A program made the translations under genes and the position numbers. Below are positions 57,807-64,000 of a stretch of 64,000 nt of DNA, piece by piece. Source of the stretch: Owenia fusiformis (lineage: Eukaryota; Annelida; Polychaeta; Sabellida; Oweniidae); contig CAIIXF020000012.1 of NCBI GenBank assembly GCA_903813345.2, positions 24,380,184 to 24,444,183 of the forward strand. Direction: 5' to 3'. The notes under the pieces were generated by a model. The model ran no database searches and had not been told where the DNA came from. It saw only the letters and a list, made by a program, of their open reading frames with translations. Position 1 is the first letter of the stretch. Each line of letters starts with the position of its first letter.

Positions 57807-57965
57807 TTACAGCCACTTTAGATTTTCATTCATGACAATTTTGTCTAGATCTCCAAAGATGAGTGGATATTCGAATTGAGTCAAAACCTTTACTGAGCAA
57901 GATTTGGTGTCTAATTCAAATACCTTCTCATTTCGCATCGCAGATGCCTTGAAACCTCCAAATAC
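57807..57965 (-). pseudogene. Out-of-frame C-terminal remnant of KLHL paralogue 3
   Basis: Fifty-two codons (starting VFGGFKASAMRNEKVFELD, ending NENLKWL, then TAA) match the tails of paralogues 1 and 2, but lie in another frame from the upstream coding sequence. Confidence 0.85.
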
Positions 57966-59605
57966 TAAAATAGACTAGCAAGAACAGGAAATACATTATT
58001 GCGTAAATCCGTCCACTGGCTTTCTTCTGGGCTATATTTAGAAATTGTTTTGCCCCAAAAGCAGTAAATTTCCTCATTGCAATACACTCCACGGACACCG
58101 GACCTGACAATGTCTTCATCATCTGTCTCAAGTGAGCATGGAGGCAAGTGTGGTCCCATTGATATTTTGCAAACCCTGGTGTCATATACTTGAAGAAATT
58201 GGCTACTCCAGCTATTCTTGGTAACGCCACCAATTATGTACAAGAACCCTTTCACAGCAACAGTCAAATGTCCATACACAGCATGAATTAAAGTGGTAGT
58301 AGCTCCTTGGGGTGCTTGCCAGACATCATTTCTCCAATCATACATGTCTATTCGAGAACTTACAGAACCATTTTCTTCCTCTCCTCCAATCAAATACATG
58401 TAGTCGCCGCATAATGTAAATGTGAATGAATCCAAACCAATTTGCATATCTGAATCTACATGTATGGCACACTTCAAGGGTTGGCCTGAAAAATTGCTGT
58501 GGTTTTGGTTAAATATGTAACGTTTCAGCTCCCTAACACCTTCGTATATGTAGATGTTGTGTCCAACCGAACAGATTTTGTTTTGAAGAGAGTCGTATAC
58601 TGTTGAATGTTGAATGATTTCAAATGTTTGCACTTTGGATAACATTTCTCTTATCATGATGGGAGAAATGTCACTTTTCTTACTGAAAACAGTTGATGCG
58701 CAAATAATAGTCTCACAGTTTCTTGGTTTGCATTTGTAATAATGCTCTTCATGCTGGTAGCAGGGAGTGGTTTGGTGACGGAATGCGGCAATGATATAGT
58801 TATTCAAACATGGGAATTGACTGGTCAATGCATGTGGATAGATTTCATCGCTTAAGACTTGAGACTTCATAAAACAGAACCTTACACAATCAAACAGCTC
58901 CAAGGCATGCTCTTCTCGCTCTTTAGCCTTGGACATCCAGCGATCTACAGCATGGAAAACATTTTCTTCATTAGTGACAACTAACCCATCATCTCCAAGG
59001 TAACTGACAAGACTGTTTTTTTCAAGTTCCAGTAATCCATCCGTTTTCCGCACATCCTCAAAGTTGAGCAATGCATGTTTATTTGCTGACTCAGCTAGCT
59101 TAGACTGACCTATACATTGAGCTGTCTGGAGAATTTCGAGGCATTTGTCATCTGTCATGTTAAGTATTAGATAATCAGCCAAAATATCCTTTATTCCATT
59201 CTCTATTTGGAACATATCAGCAGCTTTCAGAGCTTCAAGTGCCTGCTTGACACTAAGGTTAGTATTCCCTATGTCACTGATATCCTTGAAGTCATGGTAA
59301 ATGAAACGTAAAATATGTTCCATTGCAGTATGTGAAACATCTTTCAACTCGATAGTTTTCTTTGTAGTTTCAGCCATGCCATTTGTCAATAATGAACGAA
59401 AGTATGGAGAGTTCGAAGCTAAGATGATTTTATGGCAATTGAATTGTTTCCCTTCAACTTCTAATGTAATATCGGTAAACACATCATCACGCCAAAGTTC
59501 ATTCAGGTGGGTTTTGAAATAATACTCCTGGCCTGCAGTTGGGAAAGGTCCAGACACACTGTCCGAGACGTTATCTTTTTCTCCTTCATTCCCACTTGAC
59601 GACAT
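57965..59605 (-). CDS. BTB-BACK-Kelch protein (KLHL), paralogue 3, C-terminally frameshifted
   Basis: This 546-residue frame starts at MSSSGNEGEKDN, 16 nt after the conserved acceptor TTTGTAATTTCAG. BTB (FTDITLEVEGKQFNCHKIIL, ASNSPYFRSLL, GMAET), BACK (ENVFHAVDRWM, LFDCVRFCF) and Kelch blades (YLIGGEEENG, YIIGGVTK, YCFWGK) are all present. After NNVFPVLA the frame reads SLF and stops. The paralogues have 45 nt between GTT(CTT/CTC) and the GTATTTGG/GCATTTGG Kelch codons; here there are 20, a net 25-nt deletion that shifts frame. The last Kelch blade (about 53 residues) is left out of frame at 57807-57965. The upstream frame has no other lesion, so this is either a recent pseudogene, a truncated but functional adaptor, or an assembly error. 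Confidence 0.8.
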   Translation of the reverse strand: MSSSGNEGEKDNVSDSVSGPFPTAGQEYYFKTHLNELWRDDVFTDITLEVEGKQFNCHKIILASNSPYFRSLLTNGMAETTKKTIELKDVSHTAMEHILRFIYHDFKDISDIGNTNLSVKQALEALKAADMFQIENGIKDILADYLILNMTDDKCLEILQTAQCIGQSKLAESANKHALLNFEDVRKTDGLLELEKNSLVSYLGDDGLVVTNEENVFHAVDRWMSKAKEREEHALELFDCVRFCFMKSQVLSDEIYPHALTSQFPCLNNYIIAAFRHQTTPCYQHEEHYYKCKPRNCETIICASTVFSKKSDISPIMIREMLSKVQTFEIIQHSTVYDSLQNKICSVGHNIYIYEGVRELKRYIFNQNHSNFSGQPLKCAIHVDSDMQIGLDSFTFTLCGDYMYLIGGEEENGSVSSRIDMYDWRNDVWQAPQGATTTLIHAVYGHLTVAVKGFLYIIGGVTKNSWSSQFLQVYDTRVCKISMGPHLPPCSLETDDEDIVRSGVRGVYCNEEIYCFWGKTISKYSPEESQWTDLRNNVFPVLASLF

Positions 59606-60982
59606 TGTAATATACAGTAGTCTGAAATTACAAAAAACAAAGTATCAGAATGGAGGATGAATGCCTTATTCTTCCCACAGAAACATGTCATTGTGAATCG
59701 CATCCTACGACCCCCACTACGTTTGTGAAAGTGGTCGTAGAATTCGATAAGTCATTGTGACTGTCAAGTCAGCACTATCTCATCATAATATCTAAATAAG
59801 TCCAATCACTCTATGCCATTTTGGTAAAAATTAACAGATACATGTACCCTACTTTTCAAACTAAGAATTTGACGTTTCCACACAAGTGTTTCTCTAATAT
59901 TTTTAGGGTCAGAGGTCCAAAAGATACCATATGTTAATAAAAATGAAAGTCCATACCTCAAATTATGCGGAGATAGTGGAAAACAGTTAAAATGTGCTCA
60001 TTCTTCACAAAATGTTTCTCTCTAACGTTCTCTCGTTAAATCTCGTTTGCAATCGGTCAGTGTAAAATATCCTCTAGCTCAAATCCCAGGAAAGTAATAA
60101 TTACCTGAAGAACATGCGCAAGATTCCATATTTTGGTTCGGTTTATGGCGCATGCGCATTAAACTCAGTGATCTGATTGGTTCAAGTTATGCGCAATCAA
60201 TAACTTTATAGGAACATTTAATTTGAGATAGATGTCACTTAGGTTCATTATTTCACAGCAGTTCCTACCCATAATGCACCATATATTGCGGAAATATTTT
60301 TGTTTAGTGTCAAAATAAAAAGTATACACCCAAAACAACTGCCTGCCCCGGATTCGTGGACGTTTGTTGTACAAACTCAAACCGAACCAATGGCAGAAAA
60401 GCACTTTGAATCATGGGAATGAAGTACTTCCCTTAATGAAAAACTGAACCAAGTAAAAAACGAGCGTCTAGCAGATTGCCCCGACGCCACTGTTTACACC
60501 AACAACCAATCATATATACTTTACAACGAGCCTCGCATGTGTATTTTAGGGAGTGGTTTGATCAAGTGAGAATTTGGACCAATTTTTGCAAGTTTGATCA
60601 GGAACTCACTTTTAATTTGGTACAATGTAAGTAACTTTTTAATCATACTGGTATGTAAGGATTCAGTGAGCACTATCAATCTTCAGATATTCAGATAATA
60701 GACTGAAAGTGCAGTTAATCTTTGACTTCCGGTCTGGACTCCCGTTTTTGTTTGGTCATAATCACTGAGTTGGTGTTTATTTTTACCTTATTTTTTAACT
60801 TCAGTTGAGTCTCAATAACCTGAGCATTATTTTGATACTTAATAAAACATGGTCTGAATCGCTTGCAAATCACAGATATTGAGCTTGAGGCACAAATTTC
60901 TTACTTTTTTAGGCCAAAACTCTGCTCATGGACATGACCTCATATCTATTTATAGATCATCAAGAAATCATTAAAAAAATGG
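59606..60982. other. Upstream region of KLHL paralogue 3
   Basis: Holds the 3' part of the 5' UTR intron of paralogue 3. A minus-strand donor option (TGAG|GTATGG) lies near 59953 and a plus-strand donor option (CAAT|GTAAGTAAC) near 60630, so a divergent promoter between them is possible. No coding exon is supported. Confidence 0.35.
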
Positions 60983-63900
60983 TTACCTGTATTTTACAGG
61001 TGACCAGGGACCCAGGCAGGCGCTTTTATTTTTTTCATAGGGGTGGTAGGAGTGGTAGGATCAAAAACACATTCCAAAATTATTTTATTGCATGATTATC
61101 TTTGAGATTCTGTCGTCGTGTAACTATACATGGTGGTTGGTACTTGGTGGTATACGTATTGTAGCAGCAAATTGGAATCTGTTCAAATAAAACGAGAGCG
61201 ATAGTGATGTATGGGTCTGGTCTACTGCATGCTGATTGGTCAACAGTGATCAGTGACGTCAGGGTCAAGTGAGGTCACCTGCTTGACCACTGAGAACATT
61301 AAATTTGGAGAAAATCGGGACAAACTGAGCATGGCATAAGTAAACTGAACAATATTGCAAAATATTACATAGGATTTAAAAGGCCGAAACTGTTTGGAAA
61401 GTTCCTAAATTTAGTGTAATTAAAATCTTGACCGGAAGTTAAAAATCCAGTGTCCTTGAGGTGTCTCTACGGTAAATCATTGAAAAATTTTGAAAAAAAA
61501 TCACAAAATTAAAGTTCTGGGGTACATATCGCCATTTTCGAACAAACTAGCCCATACAATGACTATATTTCTGCGTTCCCCTATACATAACCTTCATCTT
61601 GACGCTATATTTAATATAGGGTTTGCGTCTCGATTTTTAAATATCACTACGCAAACATAGGGACTCATTTTTAGGTAAAATCCCTGCTTCACCGATGAAA
61701 ATTAACGAATAAAGTAGTTCCAGTTTACGGGACTATATTCTTGCGATTTTTTTCTTAAAATTGGCACATTTAGAAAGTACTTGGCCTCAGCTTTACAGAC
61801 ATACCTCAAATGGCCACATTGCATACATTTAAACCTACTATACACACCATTGAAGTTGGCATGGCTTCGTTTTTTAAGTATTAAAAAACACTGTCCTACC
61901 CGGAAGTGGTATTTACCGGAGTGACACCTTAAGGTACAGCTGGAAAGTAACATTTTGGTAAAAAATTGCTATACCTGCCCATGTTATTTTCTGGTACAAA
62001 ATAAAGTATGAAGGCATGTGTCAATTTCCTTGCTTTTTTCAGGAAAGTATCATTACATTGTCTTCTTTTAGAATATCTGGTAGGCGTTTAATGGGAACTA
62101 CAGGAAATTCTGATATTTCACACTTTCTATTTTTCCAAATTTTCTTTCAAAGTTTCCAGACAACTCAAGAGCTACCATCACTGCTGTCAACCCCCAAAGA
62201 TTTTCTCGCGGGACAGATTTTTTAGACCCAGTGCCAAAAATTCGCGGGATTTTGCGGGACATCCACCTAAATTCGCGGGATTTCGCGGGACATTTAAGGG
62301 ATTTGCGTGATTGCGCTTAATAGGTCAAATTTTGATCAAATTCGCGGGATTTCGCGGGACCATTCGAAAGACAAACACGCTAATTGCGGAACAGTTAACA
62401 GGGTAACCACCAAAGACTTCATAGAGGGACACATTTTTTTAGTCAAAGTGCCCTAAATTCGCGGGATTTTGCGGGACATCCACCTAAATTTGCGGGATGC
62501 CGCAGGACATTCAAGTGATTTGCGTGATTGGGGCTTAATGTAAAAGTACTCAAATCAACTTTCAGATACTGATTTATCAAATATAATGCACTTAACTTTA
62601 GTAAACGTCAACACAATTCCACACAATACGCATAGAAATATTATTAAACTATCAAAAAACACGCTTTAGGTGTGAGTACCATAATCCAACACGAAATTCA
62701 AAAATTCTGAACAATACTTTGCACTTATGGCGTTCGTGACCTACTATGAAACATTTACCCCCGCCTCCCTCCCCCCATAGTGTTATACACTGTATATTAA
62801 AATGTACCTATTCATATAGGGGTTCGATTAATCTACATCAAATTATAGAGAGTCGGGTTTCTTTTCGAGATATCATTGTCCATTTATTGGAATTCGCGTT
62901 TGCTAACATTTGCTCAATTCTGAGATGAAGGCTATGACACGCATAGTAAAAAGGCCAACGTTGGAACTATTCGTGACAAACATCCCAATTTTCGTAATTA
63001 AAATGAAAATGCACTCTCTTCCTCTTTATTTTGATACCAAATAACGGCATACTAGGTACTTGAGAAGCCAACTATGGTGTTATTTGGATCAAAATCACAG
63101 TTTTATGTATGCCCTTTCCAAAAGCAGTCTTCGATGATCTGATGCACTGGGAGTTTGGCAGCACTTTTCATATTAGGTAAACTTTACTCCTCAAAAGCGA
63201 AAAAACTTAGCTTCTTATATCACAAGATAGTCACAATTATTTAGCCTCGGAGATTGTTACAATTTTGAAAATTCGCGGAGGTTAAAGCCGACATTTGCGG
63301 GACTTCGCGGGACATTGCGGGACACGCGAATTAGCCAAATTTTGATCAAATTCGCGGGAAAATCCCGCCATTCGCGGGACACTTGACAGCTCTGTACCAT
63401 TGACCTGTTTCCAGATATTCTAAAAGAAGACAGTGTAATGATACTTTCCTGAAAAAAGCAAGGAAATACACACATGTCTTCATACTTAATTTTGTACCAG
63501 AAAATAACATGGGCAGGTATAGCAATTTTTTACCAAAATGTTACTTTCCAGCTGAACCTTAACCTGACCGGAAGACGACAACAACAAGATAGGTCCAACA
63601 AGATAATGCAGCAAACTCTTTGTCAAGATCTGCTTGGAGAAAAAAGTTGCCTAGCCCTGATACCCCGGCCTGATACCATCAGTAGTGTAAGGCACTGAAC
63701 GATACCATATACTTGTTTGTTTTGTTGTTGGTTAGGTAGCACGCCTGTGAGGTCACAAACGATTGACAAGAATTTAAACCCTGCTTCAGTAGACTTGATT
63801 TCTTATTTTCAAGGACAATTTGGATACTTTTAATTAGGGTAGGCCTAAGGCCCAAGTATGTTAGCTTTTTTTGTTATGACAACATAATCTCAAAGATAGT

Positions 63901-64000
63901 CCATAAATTAATTTTGGAATGTGTTTTTGATCCTACCACCCCTATGAAAAAAATAAAAGCGCCCACCTGGGTCGCTTGCTCGCCTGTAAAATATAGGTAA
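60983..64000. mobile_element. Large inverted-repeat element running to the window end
   Basis: TTACCTGTATTTTACAGGTG at the left is mirrored by the last bases of the window. The outer arms (about 60983-61100 and 63885-64000) share CATAGGGGTGGTAGGA and CACATTCCAAAATTA; the inner arms (about 61930-62095 and 63405-63560) share GAAAGTAACATTTTGGTAAA, GCCCATGTTATTTTCTGGTA and AGTATCATTACA(T/C)TGTCTTC. The middle has clusters of CGCGGGA motifs (62205-62525 and 63270-63390). No transposase frame is seen. The right boundary may lie just past the window. Confidence 0.75.

Noticed and set aside
1-64000. Integrated viral or retroelement coding sequence
   Set aside because: No reverse transcriptase, integrase, capsid or polymerase-like frame was seen on either strand.

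Overview
The window looks like a draft assembly of an AT-rich, intron-bearing animal genome. It has one short run of Ns at 1911-1933, GT-AG introns with consensus GTAAGT donors, and three BTB-BACK-Kelch (KLHL) genes, a metazoan expansion family. The many ACATGTA-rich short inverted-repeat elements fit a marine invertebrate (echinoderm, hemichordate, amphioxus, mollusc or brachiopod type); the sequence alone does not let me choose. There is no bacterial, viral or organellar gene content.

Coding content is sparse. (1) 5920-6753, minus: the first coding exon (278 codons) of an unrecognised, mostly disordered protein with four basic RRxxS-like motifs. (2) 13208-18317, minus: the C-terminal part of a multi-exon gene of unknown function, rebuilt from splice sites and matching phases; one exon edge has been tandemly duplicated into its own intron. 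(3) Three KLHL paralogues: 28566-30416 minus, 37425-39272 plus, and 57807-59605 minus, the last frameshifted in its final Kelch repeats. A broken KLHL fragment at about 39455-39720 lies just downstream of the second gene. The first two KLHL genes are head to head, and divergent consensus splice donors near 32230 and 32545 suggest a shared promoter region. All three keep a splice acceptor just before the ATG, so they are DNA duplicates with an intron in the 5' UTR, not retrocopies. Their products are predicted to be CUL3 ubiquitin-ligase substrate adaptors.

Most of the rest is repeats. The largest is an 8.7-kb foldback element (41161-49844) with terminal inverted repeats of about 1.6 kb and an interior of 48-bp minisatellite arrays plus three copies of a 0.6-kb spacer. 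Other large inverted-repeat elements are at 3212-4122, 9012-10353 (with a nested insertion), 19743-20847, 21867-24551, 34241-35332 and 60983 to the window end. At least eight shorter MITE-like or hairpin elements are present, several with visible target-site duplications (TA, TAA, TAT, TTG, GTACC). Tandem arrays include a 1.3-kb minisatellite full of AGGTCA half-sites (25970-27300), a 24-bp satellite in the presumed intron of the second KLHL gene, an 83-bp array (51713-52445) and a roughly 140-bp array (54540-55190). I saw no transposase or reverse transcriptase reading frame, so all elements appear non-autonomous.
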